Positions 45,705 through 55,622 of a stretch of DNA of 64,000 nt are shown piece after piece. Under the pieces are notes generated by a model, which worked only from the letters and a program-made list of their open reading frames with translations, searched no databases and was not told the DNA's origin. Position numbers and translations under genes: made by a program. The number at the start of each line of letters is the position of its first letter. The stretch's first letter is position 1. This stretch comes from Bin87 sp965204395 (GTDB lineage: Bacteria; Chloroflexota; Dehalococcoidia; Lucifugimonadales; UBA3495), in NCBI GenBank assembly GCA_965204395.1, contig OZ241987.1, forward strand, positions 62,001-126,000, given 5' to 3'.

Positions 45705-47423
45705 TTATACGAGGAAGTGCAACTGAGCCAGGCTCAGGCGCTCCGCCGGCGGGACGGTGGCGATCTCGCCGTCGACACGAACTGCGTAGGTGTCGGGGTC
45801 GACTTCTATCACGGGCATCGCGTCGTTACGTACCATCTGCCGCTTGGTTATGGTGCGGCAGCCGCGAACCGGTTCGACCCGTCGGGTGAGTCCCAGGTCG
45901 CGATGTATTCCCGCCTCATGCGCCGCCTGGGACACGAAGGTCAGCGACGTCCTGGACACTGCCTTGCCCATGCCGCCGAACATGGGCCGGTAAAACGATG
46001 GCTCGGCTGTGGGTATGGAACCGTTGGGATCGCCCATTACCGCCCAGCAGATCATGCCACCCTTGATGATCATCTTGGGCTTGGCTCCGAAGTTGCCCAG
46101 GGGCCACAGAACGATGTCGGCCAGTTTGCCGGGTTCCAGCGAACCGACCAAGTGGGATATGCCGTGGGTGATGGCCGGGTTGATGGTCAGCTTGGCAAGG
46201 TAGCGCAGCACGCGGAAATTATCGTGGTCGGGCGAATCCTCGGGCAGCTTACCCTTGAACTGCCGCATCTTGTCGGCGGTCTGGAACAGGCGGGTGAAAT
46301 TCTCGCCGACGCGGCCCATGGCCTGGGAGTCGGAGGCATACATGCTGATGACGCCAAGGTCGTGGAGGACGTCCTCGGCGGCCATCGTTTCGGGACGGAT
46401 ACGGCTTTCGGCGAAGGCCACGTCCTCGGGCACCCGTGGGCTGAGGTGATGGCAGACCATCAGCATGTCCATGTGCTCGGTCAGGGTGTTGACTGTGTAG
46501 GGCCGCGTGGGGTTGGTGGAGGACGGCAGAACGTTCAGCTCGGACGCGATGCGGATGATGTCGGGCGCATGTCCGCCGCCGGCGCCCTCGGTGTGATAGG
46601 TGTGGATGGCACGCCCACCGATAGCGGCGATGGTGTCCTCAACGAACCCGGCCTCGTTGAGCGTGTCGGTGTGGATGGCAACCGGCACGTCGAAACGGTC
46701 CGCGACGGCCAGACAGGTATCGATGGCGGCGGGCGTGGTGCCCCAGTCCTCGTGGAGCTTGAGGCCGCTGACGCCGGCCGCGATCTGCTCCTCCAAAGGA
46801 GCGGGATGGCTGGCGTTGCCCTTGCCCAGCAGTCCCCAGTTGACCGGCAGCGGCTCCGCGGCCTCCAACATGCGGGCGATGTTCCACGGGCCGGGCGTGC
46901 AGGTAGTGGCGTTGGTGCCGTCCGCCGGGCCGGTGCCACCTCCGATCATGGTGGTGATGCCGTTGGACAGGGCGTGATACACCTGCTGCGGGGCGATCAT
47001 GTGGATGTGGGAGTCCACCCCGCCAGGCGTGGCGATCAGGTGCTCGCCGGCGATTACTTCCGTGCCGGGGCCTACGACCATGTCGGGATGCACGCCGTCC
47101 ATCACGTTGGGGTTCCCGGACTTGCCGACCGCGACTATCAGGCCGTGGCGCACGCCGATGTCCGCCTTGATGATCCCCTGCATGGGATCCATGATGATGG
47201 CGTTGGTGATGACTAGGTCGAGGGTGCCGTTGCGGTTCGTGATCTCCGACGCTTGCCCCATGCCGTCGCGGGCCGACTTGCCGCCGCCGAACACCAACTC
47301 GTCGCCGTGAGTCAGCAGGTCGCGTTCAATCTGGCAGACCAGAGATGTATCGGCCAGGCGGAACCGGTCTCCCACGGTGGGGCCGTAGAGTTCCACGTAC
47401 TGCCGTCGGCTGATTCTGGCCAT
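45705..47423 (-). CDS. ureC: Urease alpha subunit (catalytic)
   Basis: Nickel amidohydrolase that hydrolyses urea to ammonia and carbamate. 572 residues, standard length. Nickel ligands and active-site groups are visible: GGVDSHIHMIAP, the carbamylated Lys in GLKLHEDWG (~220), HTDTLNEAG, the flap VCHHLSPRV with the catalytic His, and Asp in ISMYASDSQAMGR. One nt separates it from the ureB stop. Confidence 0.98.
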   Translation of the reverse strand: MARISRRQYVELYGPTVGDRFRLADTSLVCQIERDLLTHGDELVFGGGKSARDGMGQASEITNRNGTLDLVITNAIIMDPMQGIIKADIGVRHGLIVAVGKSGNPNVMDGVHPDMVVGPGTEVIAGEHLIATPGGVDSHIHMIAPQQVYHALSNGITTMIGGGTGPADGTNATTCTPGPWNIARMLEAAEPLPVNWGLLGKGNASHPAPLEEQIAAGVSGLKLHEDWGTTPAAIDTCLAVADRFDVPVAIHTDTLNEAGFVEDTIAAIGGRAIHTYHTEGAGGGHAPDIIRIASELNVLPSSTNPTRPYTVNTLTEHMDMLMVCHHLSPRVPEDVAFAESRIRPETMAAEDVLHDLGVISMYASDSQAMGRVGENFTRLFQTADKMRQFKGKLPEDSPDHDNFRVLRYLAKLTINPAITHGISHLVGSLEPGKLADIVLWPLGNFGAKPKMIIKGGMICWAVMGDPNGSIPTAEPSFYRPMFGGMGKAVSRTSLTFVSQAAHEAGIHRDLGLTRRVEPVRGCRTITKRQMVRNDAMPVIEVDPDTYAVRVDGEIATVPPAERLSLAQLHFLV

Positions 47424-47424
47424 A

Positions 47425-47835
47425 CTATGCCTCGTCGCTTGTTAAGGATGACGTTTCGGACGGCTGGTCCAGAAAACTCCGGCGTCTCAGTGCGTCCAGG
47501 GCTGCGTCGCGCACAGCGGGCGAGTCCAGACTGCCTTCGGTGAGGCCGTTGAGACCTCGCGCACGGCGCGTGCCACCGATAGCGACCAGCGGCACGTCCT
47601 TGCGGTCCCCGGGTTCGAAACGCACGGCGGTGCCGGCGGGCACATCCAATCGCATCCCAAACGCGGTCTCCCGGTCGAAGCGCAACGCGCGGTTCACCTC
47701 GAAGAAGTGGAAGTGAGACCCCACTTGAATGGCACGGTCTCCGGTGTTCCAGACCGACACGGTGCGTGTGGGACGGCCGGCGTTTATCTCGATGGGCTCG
47801 TCGGCGATGATGTAGTGCGCGGTTGGGTTGCTCAT
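47425..47835 (-). CDS. ureB: Urease beta subunit
   Basis: Structural subunit of 136 residues. ATG 47835 gives the typical start (HYIIADEPIEINAGRP), and VGSHFHFFEVNRALRFDRE and IGGTRRARGLNG are family hallmarks. The C-terminal ~35 residues (LDALRRRSFL) exceed the minimal subunit. Confidence 0.96.
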   Translation of the reverse strand: MSNPTAHYIIADEPIEINAGRPTRTVSVWNTGDRAIQVGSHFHFFEVNRALRFDRETAFGMRLDVPAGTAVRFEPGDRKDVPLVAIGGTRRARGLNGLTEGSLDSPAVRDAALDALRRRSFLDQPSETSSLTSDEA

Positions 47836-47852
47836 GGGCGCTCTGCCTGCCT

Positions 47853-48155
47853 TCACACGATGGGGTCGTGGACCGATACCAGCTTGGTGCCGTCGGGGAA
47901 AGTGGCCTCCACCTGCACGAGGTCGACCAGATCCGGAACGCCTTCCATCACGTCGTCGCGACTCAACACCTGGCGGCCCAGTTCCATCACCTCGGCGACG
48001 GTCCTGCCATCGCGCGCGCCTTCGAGGATGGACTCGGTGATCAGGGCGACGGACTCCGGAACGTTGAGCTTCAACCCGCGACCCTGCCGTTTGCGGGCCA
48101 GGTCGGCGGCGACGTAGATCAGAAGTTTCTCTGATTCGCGAGGAGTTAACATCAT
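47853..48155 (-). CDS. ureA: Urease gamma subunit
   Basis: 100-residue subunit with LTPRESEKLLIYVAADLARK, LNVPESVALI and QVEATFPDGTKLVSVHDPI. It is separate from ureB, as in most bacteria, with a 17-nt gap. Confidence 0.97.
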   Translation of the reverse strand: MMLTPRESEKLLIYVAADLARKRQGRGLKLNVPESVALITESILEGARDGRTVAEVMELGRQVLSRDDVMEGVPDLVDLVQVEATFPDGTKLVSVHDPIV

Positions 48156-48173
48156 GGCGCGTTGCCTCGGGTC

Positions 48174-49511
48174 TTACAGGGTGGAGAGGTACCGGGACAC
48201 TTCGTAGTCGGTGACTTCCGAACGGTATTCGTCCCACTCCAGTTTCTTGTTCTCGATGAGGCTGTTGAAAACGTGGTCGCCGAGAGCCTCATACAGCAGT
48301 TCGCTGGTTTCGGACAGGCTGATGGCCTCGCCCAGGCTGGACGGCAACGTGCGGATACCCAGCGACTGCCGGCGCTGGGGCGACATCTCCTGCACGTTAC
48401 CCACTACCGGAGCCGGCACCTCGTATTGTTCCTCGATGCCCTTGAGGCCGGCCGCCAACATCGCGCTGAACGCCAGGTACGGGTTGCACGACGGGTCGGG
48501 AGCCCGGTACTCGATGCGGATGGATGACTCCTCGCCGCGCTCGTAGCTGGGGACGCGGATGAGATCGGAGCGGTTGACGTAGGTCCATGAAACGTAAACC
48601 GGCGCCTCGTAGCCTGGGATGAGGCGTTTGTAGGAGTTGACCCACTGGTTGGTCACCAAGGTTATCTCCGGTGCGTGGGTGATCAGCCCGGCGATGAACT
48701 GCTTGCCGAGCAAAGAGAGATAACGCTCGTCGTCCGCGTCGTAGAAGCGGTTTTCGTCGCCGGCGAACAGGGACTGGTGTAAGTGAAGGCCGGAGCCGTT
48801 GACGCGAGACATGGGCTTGGGCATGAACGTGGCGTACACGTTCTGGAGTTGGGCCAGTTCCTTGACCACCAACTTGGCCGTCATCAGGTTGTCGGCCATG
48901 GTCAGGGCATCGGTGTATTCGAGGTCGATCTCGTGCTGGCTGGGCGCGCCCTCGTGGTGCGAGTACTTGACCGGGATGCCCATCTCAGCGAGGTTGAGGA
49001 CAGTGTCGCGGCGGAGGTCGGAGGCCGGATAACTGGAGAGCTGGTCGAAATAGCCGTCGAGGTCCAGCAGTTCCGGAGCGGTGGAGTTCTTCAGGTAGAA
49101 GAATTCCAGTTCCGCGCCCACGTTGTAGGTGAACCCCAATTCAGCGGCTTTGTCCAGGTTGCGCTTGAGGACCTGGCGCGGGTCTCCGATGAAGGTCTGG
49201 CCACGGGGTTGCCGGATATCGCAGAACATGCGGGCCACGGCATTCTGACGGGGACGCCAGGGCAGCAGCGTAAACGTCTTGGGATCCGGGTGGGCCCTCA
49301 TGTCGCTCTCGTGGTGGCGGGCGAACCCGTCGATGGCGGATCCATCGAAGCCCACGCCGCGCTCCAGCGCGTCCTCCAGATCGTCCACTGACACGGCGAA
49401 ACCCTTGAGCTTGCCCAGTATGTCCGTGAACCACAGGCGGATGAACTTGACGTCGTTTTCCCGCGCGGTTCGCAGGACAAAGTCCCGTGCGGTGGATGTC
49501 TCAGTAGTCAT
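48174..49511 (-). CDS. glnA: Type I glutamine synthetase
   Basis: Joins ammonia to glutamate with ATP. 445 residues, the length of the short GSI-alpha class. Motifs include GFDGSAIDGF, the metal/glutamate site NGSGLHLHQSL, KRLIPGYEAPVYVSW and SSIRIEYRAPDPSCNPYLAF. No adenylylation Tyr motif is evident. It sits between the urea importer and urease genes, so it can assimilate ammonia released by urease. Confidence 0.95.
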   Translation of the reverse strand: MTTETSTARDFVLRTARENDVKFIRLWFTDILGKLKGFAVSVDDLEDALERGVGFDGSAIDGFARHHESDMRAHPDPKTFTLLPWRPRQNAVARMFCDIRQPRGQTFIGDPRQVLKRNLDKAAELGFTYNVGAELEFFYLKNSTAPELLDLDGYFDQLSSYPASDLRRDTVLNLAEMGIPVKYSHHEGAPSQHEIDLEYTDALTMADNLMTAKLVVKELAQLQNVYATFMPKPMSRVNGSGLHLHQSLFAGDENRFYDADDERYLSLLGKQFIAGLITHAPEITLVTNQWVNSYKRLIPGYEAPVYVSWTYVNRSDLIRVPSYERGEESSIRIEYRAPDPSCNPYLAFSAMLAAGLKGIEEQYEVPAPVVGNVQEMSPQRRQSLGIRTLPSSLGEAISLSETSELLYEALGDHVFNSLIENKKLEWDEYRSEVTDYEVSRYLSTL

Positions 49512-49547
49512 GGCTATTCCTCACGTATGCGCATTTTCCGACGGTAC

Positions 49548-50273
49548 TCACACCGCGACGTATTCGCGGACGAGATTGTGGTCCAGGTCCCGGGCAGTGC
49601 CTTCCAGAACGATGACCCCTTTTTCCATCACGTAGCAGTAGTCAGCGATACCCAGGGCGAAGTCCAGGAACTGCTCGACTAGCAGGATCGTGGTCTCACT
49701 GCGCTCCCGCAGGCTATGCAGGAGTTCTTCGATCTCCTGGACGATGGACGGTTGGATGCCCTCAGTGGGTTCATCCAGCAACAGAAGCGTGGGCCTGCGG
49801 ACCAAGGCTCGGGCCAGCGCGAGCTGCTGCTGCTGGCCTCCGCTGAGGGTGCCGGCGGCTTTCCTGGGGTTGATCTTCAGAGCAGGGAACAGTTCGTACA
49901 TCTCATCGACGGCTTGCGACCGACCCTTCTTGCCATCGAAAGCCTCCAGACCCATGAGGAGGTTCTCGTTCACCGTCAGGTACGGGAAAATGTGGCGACC
50001 CTGCGGCACGTACCCGCACCCCGCCTTGGCCCTCCGGTGGGGCGCCCAGCGGGTCAGGTCGGACTGGCCCAGGTGAATCCGGCCTGACCGGGGATTCAAC
50101 AGGCCCATGATGGTCTTGAGCAGCGTGGTCTTGCCCACGCCATTGCGGCCCATGAGGCACACCACCTGTCCCTCCGGCACGTCCAGTGCGACGTTGGTCA
50201 GCACCATGCTCTGCCCGTAACCTACGGACAGGTCCTTGATGGACAGCAGGGGTTCCGTTCGGCGCATAATCAT
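49548..50273 (-). CDS. urtE: Urea ABC transporter ATP-binding protein UrtE
   Basis: LivF-type ATPase of 241 residues. Walker A GRNGVGKTTLLK, signature LSGGQQQQLALARAL and Walker B LLLLDEPTEGIQPSIV are intact; the last is typical of UrtE. It lies 8 nt after urtD. Confidence 0.93.
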   Translation of the reverse strand: MIMRRTEPLLSIKDLSVGYGQSMVLTNVALDVPEGQVVCLMGRNGVGKTTLLKTIMGLLNPRSGRIHLGQSDLTRWAPHRRAKAGCGYVPQGRHIFPYLTVNENLLMGLEAFDGKKGRSQAVDEMYELFPALKINPRKAAGTLSGGQQQQLALARALVRRPTLLLLDEPTEGIQPSIVQEIEELLHSLRERSETTILLVEQFLDFALGIADYCYVMEKGVIVLEGTARDLDHNLVREYVAV

Positions 50274-50281
50274 GGCTCGGC

Positions 50282-51163
50282 TCAGTCAGCGGCCACCGGG
50301 GCCGGGTCTTCCGCCTGGCGTCGGCCGTTCAATCGGGCCGCTTCTGGACGCTGCGTCCGGCTGTTGCCCAGGTAGGCGCGAACCACCTCGGGATCTTGCT
50401 GGACATCTTCCATGGCGCCCTCGCTGAGCACCTTGCCCAGGTGCAGCACGGTAACCGTCTGCGCGAACTGGCGCACAAAGTCCATGTCGTGTTCCACCAC
50501 CAGGATGGACCGGTCGCCACCGATGGATTGCAGCAACTCGCCGGTACGGTCGCGCTCGCGACGGGTCATTCCGGCGACCGGCTCGTCGAGCAGCAGAAGC
50601 TTGGGTTCCTGCGCCAGGAGCATGCCTATCTCGAGCCATTGCTTCTCGCCGTGGGACAGGCCGCCGGCCACGTCCCTGGCGCGATGGGACAGGCCCACCC
50701 GCTCCAGCGTGTCCATGATGCGGTCGCCGTCGCTCCGCCGCAGTTTCCCCAGCAAACCGGTGATCCGGCTGCGAAAACCGAGCATCACCTCAAGATTCTG
50801 GTAAACGGTCAGACTGGAATATACGGAAGGGGTCTGGAACTTCCGGCCCACGCCCAGACGAACCATGTGGTGCTCCTGCCGCCGGCTGAGGTCGATCGTT
50901 TCGTCGAAGATGATGCGACCTCTGGTGGGTTTGGACTTACCTGTGATCACGTCGATCAACGTCGTCTTGCCGGCGCCGTTGGGTCCGATGAGGAAGCGCA
51001 TCTCGCCATAGCCGACAGAGAAATCCAACTCGTCAAGCACGGTGAAACCATCAAAGCTCACCGTCAGGCCCTCCACCGATAGGATGGGCCGGTCCGAGCC
51101 CGGTACCGGGCCGGACCCATTGCCTCCGGGAGCTGCGGTTTGATGCGGCCGGTTGTTCTTCAT
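50282..51163 (-). CDS. urtD: Urea ABC transporter ATP-binding protein UrtD
   Basis: LivG-type ATPase of 293 residues. Walker A GPNGAGKTTLIDVITGKSKP (the GKSKP extension is typical of UrtD), signature LSHGEKQWLEIGMLL, Walker B LLLLDEPVAGMTRRE. Both ends have extra Gly/Pro/Ala-rich tails. It lies 2 nt after urtC. Confidence 0.93.
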   Translation of the reverse strand: MKNNRPHQTAAPGGNGSGPVPGSDRPILSVEGLTVSFDGFTVLDELDFSVGYGEMRFLIGPNGAGKTTLIDVITGKSKPTRGRIIFDETIDLSRRQEHHMVRLGVGRKFQTPSVYSSLTVYQNLEVMLGFRSRITGLLGKLRRSDGDRIMDTLERVGLSHRARDVAGGLSHGEKQWLEIGMLLAQEPKLLLLDEPVAGMTRRERDRTGELLQSIGGDRSILVVEHDMDFVRQFAQTVTVLHLGKVLSEGAMEDVQQDPEVVRAYLGNSRTQRPEAARLNGRRQAEDPAPVAAD

Positions 51164-51165
51164 TG

Positions 51166-52314
51166 TCAGGCTCCGGGTCGTGCTCCGGGAATGCGCTCAC
51201 GTATCACGCTGCGAATCTGCTCACGCGATAGCCACCAGGGGCGTTGCCAGCCCTCGCCACGCAGCAGGCCCATGATTCCCGCCGGGAACAGCAGCACCGC
51301 GCCGATGAACAACAGACCGAGGAAGTACTGCCACACGGCGGGGAAGGACTCGCTCAATCCGCTCTTGGCTCCGTTGACCACGATGGCGCCGATGATCGCG
51401 CCGAGCAGCACGCCGCGTCCGCCCACCGCCACCCAGATGGCAATCTCGATGGAGGGGACGATGCCCATCATCGAAGGGGAGATGATTCCCACTTGCGGGG
51501 TGAAAAGCGCGCCGGCCACGCCGGCGATTCCGGCCGATAGCGAGAACACGATCGTTTTCAACACCGCCGGGTCATAGCCGGAAAACCGGACTCGATTCTC
51601 GTCGTCGCGCATGGCAACCAGCAGGCGGCCCAGACGCGATGAGATCAGCCACCAGCACAGCAGATACGCAACGACGAGCGCGGCGACGCTGACGTAGTAC
51701 AGGATCATCTGCATCGATGGAGCATTCAGGGAATGGCCGAATATCGAGGTGTAATTGGTGATTCCGTTGGTGCCGCCGGTGTAAGCCTGTTGACCGATGA
51801 ACAGGATGCTGACGATCAGCGCCAACGCCTGGGTGATCAGCGCGAAGTACACGCCCGTAATGCGGCTGCGGAACACCAGATAGCCGATCCCGCCGGCCAG
51901 CGCTGCCGGCACTATGAAGGTCATCGGTATGGCGAACCACGCATATTTGAAGGGCGCCCAGAAGATGGGCAACTCGGTGAGGCCGCTCCAGAACATGAAG
52001 TCGGGCAGTTTGCCGCCGGCTGATTCCAGCTTCAGGTACATCGCCATGGCGTAGCCGCCCAGGCCGAAAAACACACCGTGCCCCAGGCTGAGCATGCCGG
52101 CGTATCCCCAGATCAGGTTCAGGGACAGGGCCAGAATGGCGAAGGTCAGGAACTTACCCAACAGGGCGACTCGAAAGTCCGAGAGTACGGTGGGCGCGAG
52201 CAATAGCACCGCGAGCATGATTGCCGGGCCGAACCACGTCCCGATGGCGGGATGTATCCGGGCGGGCGCAGAGACGATTCGGACGGCGTCCATGATTGAT
52301 GACCTAGTCGTCAT
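51166..52314 (-). CDS. urtC: Urea ABC transporter permease UrtC
   Basis: LivM-type inner-membrane permease of 382 residues with about ten hydrophobic segments. ALSLNLIWGYAGMLSLGHG is the family signature, and AYTGGTNGITNY and VGGRGVLLGAIIGAI are conserved. It lies 7 nt after urtB. Confidence 0.94.
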   Translation of the reverse strand: MTTRSSIMDAVRIVSAPARIHPAIGTWFGPAIMLAVLLLAPTVLSDFRVALLGKFLTFAILALSLNLIWGYAGMLSLGHGVFFGLGGYAMAMYLKLESAGGKLPDFMFWSGLTELPIFWAPFKYAWFAIPMTFIVPAALAGGIGYLVFRSRITGVYFALITQALALIVSILFIGQQAYTGGTNGITNYTSIFGHSLNAPSMQMILYYVSVAALVVAYLLCWWLISSRLGRLLVAMRDDENRVRFSGYDPAVLKTIVFSLSAGIAGVAGALFTPQVGIISPSMMGIVPSIEIAIWVAVGGRGVLLGAIIGAIVVNGAKSGLSESFPAVWQYFLGLLFIGAVLLFPAGIMGLLRGEGWQRPWWLSREQIRSVIRERIPGARPGA

Positions 52315-52321
52315 GGTCCGG

Positions 52322-53218
52322 CTACCGTCCCTTGGCCCGCATCAAGCCGGCGGGCCGCCATTGCAGGAACAGGATCACCATGGCGAACACCAGCACCTTG
52401 CCTACCACGGCGGTGGTGCCGAACTCGAAAAGGGTGTTCAGCATCCCGATGATCAGCGCGGCCAGGATGGTGCCGGGAACCTGTCCGAGGCCGCCAAGGA
52501 TGACGACAATGAATGCGTCCACGATGTAGAAAGTTCCCAGTGATGGGCCTATGGGTCCGATGAGTGTGAGGGCACAGCCGGCGACACCGGCCAGGCCGGA
52601 ACCCAGGGCGAAGGTGAAACTGTCCACACGGCGGGTTGATACGCCCAAGCTGGAAGCCATCTCCCGGTTCTGCATCACGCCGCGCATCCTGCGCCCCTCG
52701 CTGGAACGGTACATGTACCAGTACAGGCCGCCTATGCAAGCGGTGACCAGGCCGAGGATAAATATTCGTTTCATGGGGAGGACGAGGTCAGAGGACACGG
52801 TAACCGCGCCGCCCAACCAGGATGGAGCCACGACCTGCACGTTGGGAGCGCCGAAAATCGAACGGGCCAATTGCTGGAGGAACAGGCCGACTCCCCACGT
52901 CGCGAGCAGCGTGTCGAGCGGACGGCGGTAAAGGAAGCGGATCAGGGCGTTCTCCACCAGGTAACCGGCCGCTCCTGCAATCACGAAAGACGCGGGTATG
53001 GCGATCAGGAAGGTGATGCTCGACTGGGCGTCGCCGGTGAATCGAAGGGCGGCCTGCTGCAGCGCGTACGTGGTGTATGCGCCGATCATGATGAACTCGC
53101 CGTGGGCCAGGTTGATGACGTTCATCAACCCGAAAGACAGGGAGAGGCCCAGCGCGATCAGCAGCAGGATGGAACTCAGGCTGAGCCCGTTGAACAGTTG
53201 TAGCGCCCAAACTTCCAT
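52322..53218 (-). CDS. urtB: Urea ABC transporter permease UrtB
   Basis: LivH-type permease of 298 residues. Signature regions: LSLSFGLMNVINLAHGEFIM and VVILGGLGQVPGTI. QNREMASSLGV in the cytoplasmic loop is the coupling region. A 135-nt gap separates it from urtA, common when the binding protein is expressed at higher level. Confidence 0.94.
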   Translation of the reverse strand: MEVWALQLFNGLSLSSILLLIALGLSLSFGLMNVINLAHGEFIMIGAYTTYALQQAALRFTGDAQSSITFLIAIPASFVIAGAAGYLVENALIRFLYRRPLDTLLATWGVGLFLQQLARSIFGAPNVQVVAPSWLGGAVTVSSDLVLPMKRIFILGLVTACIGGLYWYMYRSSEGRRMRGVMQNREMASSLGVSTRRVDSFTFALGSGLAGVAGCALTLIGPIGPSLGTFYIVDAFIVVILGGLGQVPGTILAALIIGMLNTLFEFGTTAVVGKVLVFAMVILFLQWRPAGLMRAKGR

Positions 53219-53353
53219 ATTGTGGCCGTAGAGGAGTTTGAGGTTTCGGAGGCGGGTGCGTGGACGGCGTTCTGCCGATATGGCCGGACGCCATCCACGG
53301 TTATTGACGTTCGGGGCGGCTCGATTGCGGACCGCCCCGAGTAGTGGTTGCTG

Positions 53354-54655
53354 TTACTGGGCCAGTTCCCGCAGGCCGGCAGCCCACGCGTAGGTGTCCA
53401 GGTAGGGGTCCGGTACGACGGGCGCGCCGGAGTTCCAGATCTCATCGATCTGCCCGTCATCGCGCACGCTGCCGATGCGGACGGTCTTGGAGACGTGCTG
53501 GTTCTCGTTGTGGATGGTCACCAATCCACCGGGAGCGGCGAACTGGATGCCCTTGGCGGCCTCCTTCACGGCGGCGACATCGGTGGTCCCTGCCTTTTCC
53601 ACGGCGGCTTTCCACAGGTAAACGCCGAAGTAGCCAGCCTCAATGGGATCGTCGGTTACGCGGTTCTCGCCATACTTGGCCTTGAATGCTGAGACGAACT
53701 TGACGTTTTCGGGAGTGTCGGTGGTCTGGAAGTAGTTCCAGGCAACCAGGTGTCCCGCGATGTTGTCGGCGCCGATGCCTGTGATCTCTTCCTCGGCGAC
53801 GCTAACTGAGATGGTGGGAAGATCCTCGGCGGTGATGCCGGCGTCCTTGAGTTGCTTGAAGAACGCCACGTTAGAGTCGCCGTTCAGCGTGTTGAACACC
53901 ACGTCGGGCTCGGCGGCCCTGATTTTGGCGATAACGGTGCTGTACTCGGTGTGGCCCAGCGGGGTGTACTCCTCGCCCACGGCCTCGATGCCTGCTGCCT
54001 CCAACTGCTTGTTGATGATCAGGTTGGACGTCCGTGGGAAAACGTAATCGGAACCAAGCAGGTAGAACTTGGTCTTGCCCTCGCCCAGCAGGTATTCAAC
54101 CGCCGGCACGATCTGCTGGTTGGTCGTCGCGCCCGTGTAGAAGATGTTGGGAGAGGTCTCCAACCCTTCGTACTGGACCGGGTAGAACAGCAGGCCGTTG
54201 TTGGCTTCGAATACAGGCAGCATCGCCTTTCGGCTGGCGCTGGTCCATCCGCCGAATACCACGGCAACCTCGTCTTCCTGGAGCAGTTTGCGCGCCTTTT
54301 CGGCGAAGGTCGGCCAGTCGGAGGCTCCGTCTTCGATCACAACCTCCAACTGCTTACCCATCACGCCGCCGCTGGCATTGATCTCTTCAATGGCGAGCAG
54401 TTCGGCGTCATGCACCGCCGTTTCGCTGATCGACATGGTGCCAGACAGCGAGTGCAGGATACCTACCTTGATGGTGTCGGACTCGGGAGCGGCGGGCGCC
54501 GCGCTTTGCTGGGCTGCCGGAGCCGCCGTCGCGGCTGGCGCGGGTGGCGGCTCGGAGCCGCAGGCGGCCAGCATGAGAGACATTAAAACGGCGGCCACGC
54601 CAACCAGCGCGAACCGCATCAGTGCGGGCAGTTTTGCTAAACCGGTAAGTGACAT
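53354..54655 (-). CDS. urtA: Urea ABC transporter substrate-binding lipoprotein UrtA
   Basis: A 433-residue binding protein. ATG 54655 with GAGGA upstream gives a signal ending in the lipobox LMLAAC; the longer frame to 54838 is not used. An Ala/Pro spacer precedes the domain. IKVGILHSLSGTMSISE, GWTSASRKAMLPVFE and LLFYPVQYEGLE are hallmarks of UrtA rather than LivK. First gene of the 12-gene urea operon. Confidence 0.95.
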   Translation of the reverse strand: MSLTGLAKLPALMRFALVGVAAVLMSLMLAACGSEPPPAPAATAAPAAQQSAAPAAPESDTIKVGILHSLSGTMSISETAVHDAELLAIEEINASGGVMGKQLEVVIEDGASDWPTFAEKARKLLQEDEVAVVFGGWTSASRKAMLPVFEANNGLLFYPVQYEGLETSPNIFYTGATTNQQIVPAVEYLLGEGKTKFYLLGSDYVFPRTSNLIINKQLEAAGIEAVGEEYTPLGHTEYSTVIAKIRAAEPDVVFNTLNGDSNVAFFKQLKDAGITAEDLPTISVSVAEEEITGIGADNIAGHLVAWNYFQTTDTPENVKFVSAFKAKYGENRVTDDPIEAGYFGVYLWKAAVEKAGTTDVAAVKEAAKGIQFAAPGGLVTIHNENQHVSKTVRIGSVRDDGQIDEIWNSGAPVVPDPYLDTYAWAAGLRELAQ

Positions 54656-54947
54656 CGGGGGTGTTTCCTCCTCTGGAGATTTTCTATCAAAGTCAGATTT
54701 CCGCCATTTCCATAGCACGGGTCTGTCGGGTACCTGACGTTGTTGCTGACATAAACGGTAGTGCCGTCGTGTTACTGCCAAATTGCAGATTTGTGACTTT
54801 GGGGTTGCGTCGGTGTGAATTCCGCGTAACGAGACCACCTTTTGCGCGGTGCTTATGTTGTTCTTGGCGAAAGGGCACTCGATGCTCAGCCGACAACTTC
54901 TAGCGCTTCAACAACCAAAGAGGCGCCACCCCAAGCAGAGCGGTGCC
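54656..54947. other. Upstream region of the urea operon
   Basis: Holds the urtA ribosome site and presumably its promoter. No confident NtcA- or GlnR-type box could be assigned by eye. Confidence 0.4.
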
Positions 54948-55110
54948 TACTAAATCGAAGCCAAGGTGAAACCCGCATTGGGGTTGGGTAGAATTGGCGA
55001 AAATTGAGGTGTTCGGCGAGCTAATCGGAGTGGGGGTTGCAGTTGGGCACGACGGAGACGGGGACGCTGCTGGAACGGTGGCGGATGGATAAGGCTGCGG
55101 TACGACGGCG
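54948..55110 (+). repeat. End of a repeat element (left copy)
   Basis: Begins CTACTAAA and contains AAGCCAAGGTGAAACCCGCA, then a stretch with GCTGGAACGGTGGC. The same sequence occurs inverted at 56.9-57.07 kb, and the first 30 nt also resemble the ends of the 152-bp element at 59.19 kb. Confidence 0.65.
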
Positions 55111-55205
55111 GATGTATCGGGCGCGTGGGACATTTTGGCTCAAGGTGGATCCTTTTTTTGATAATGGCCAATCCAAAGGTAAAAACTTAGTTGCAGAGAA
55201 GAGCA

Positions 55206-55622
55206 TTATCGGATTCGGAATACTCCACATACTCCGAGAAATAGGGAAAACTGCGTGGGGTGGTCCCGGTTCAACTCGAAGCTGCCGGCCGGTTTGATCC
55301 CGTCCTTCTGGGCTAACGCAGTTTTGAACATGGCGTTGTCCGGCAGCTCCGGTTGCACCAAATAATCTTCTTCGTTGAAGCTTGCTGATACATACTCGAA
55401 ATGACCGTCCAGAAGAGATGCGAGCAGCAAGCGTCCCAGTTCCGCCGCGTCCTGATGCTGCAATCCTTGGCCATCGTTGGATAACCAATCGGGCAACTTG
55501 TCCATGATGTCGAGTGCTACGGTACGGCAGTAATCCACGATAGGTGGCCAGTGGAAGACGTTAAAGGTGATCTCATCTCCGACGGAATGGCTGGGATTGG
55601 TGCCTTCCATTTCGTAAGCCAT
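55206..55622 (-). CDS. Hypothetical protein (~138 aa)
   Basis: From ATG 55622, the protein opens MAYEMEGTNPSHSVGD and has balanced composition with hydrophobic/acidic alternation (LLLASLLDGHFEYVSASF). It is unlike the Arg-rich shadow frames nearby, so it may be a real gene. No family was recognised. It lies between inverted copies of a repeat and next to an IS5 copy, so it may be cargo or a fragment. Confidence 0.45.
   Translation of the reverse strand: MAYEMEGTNPSHSVGDEITFNVFHWPPIVDYCRTVALDIMDKLPDWLSNDGQGLQHQDAAELGRLLLASLLDGHFEYVSASFNEEDYLVQPELPDNAMFKTALAQKDGIKPAGSFELNRDHPTQFSLFLGVCGVFRIR

Noticed and set aside
45525..47216. 563-residue + strand frame over ureC/ureF
   Set aside because: Antisense to urease alpha; Gly/Val/His-rich shadow.
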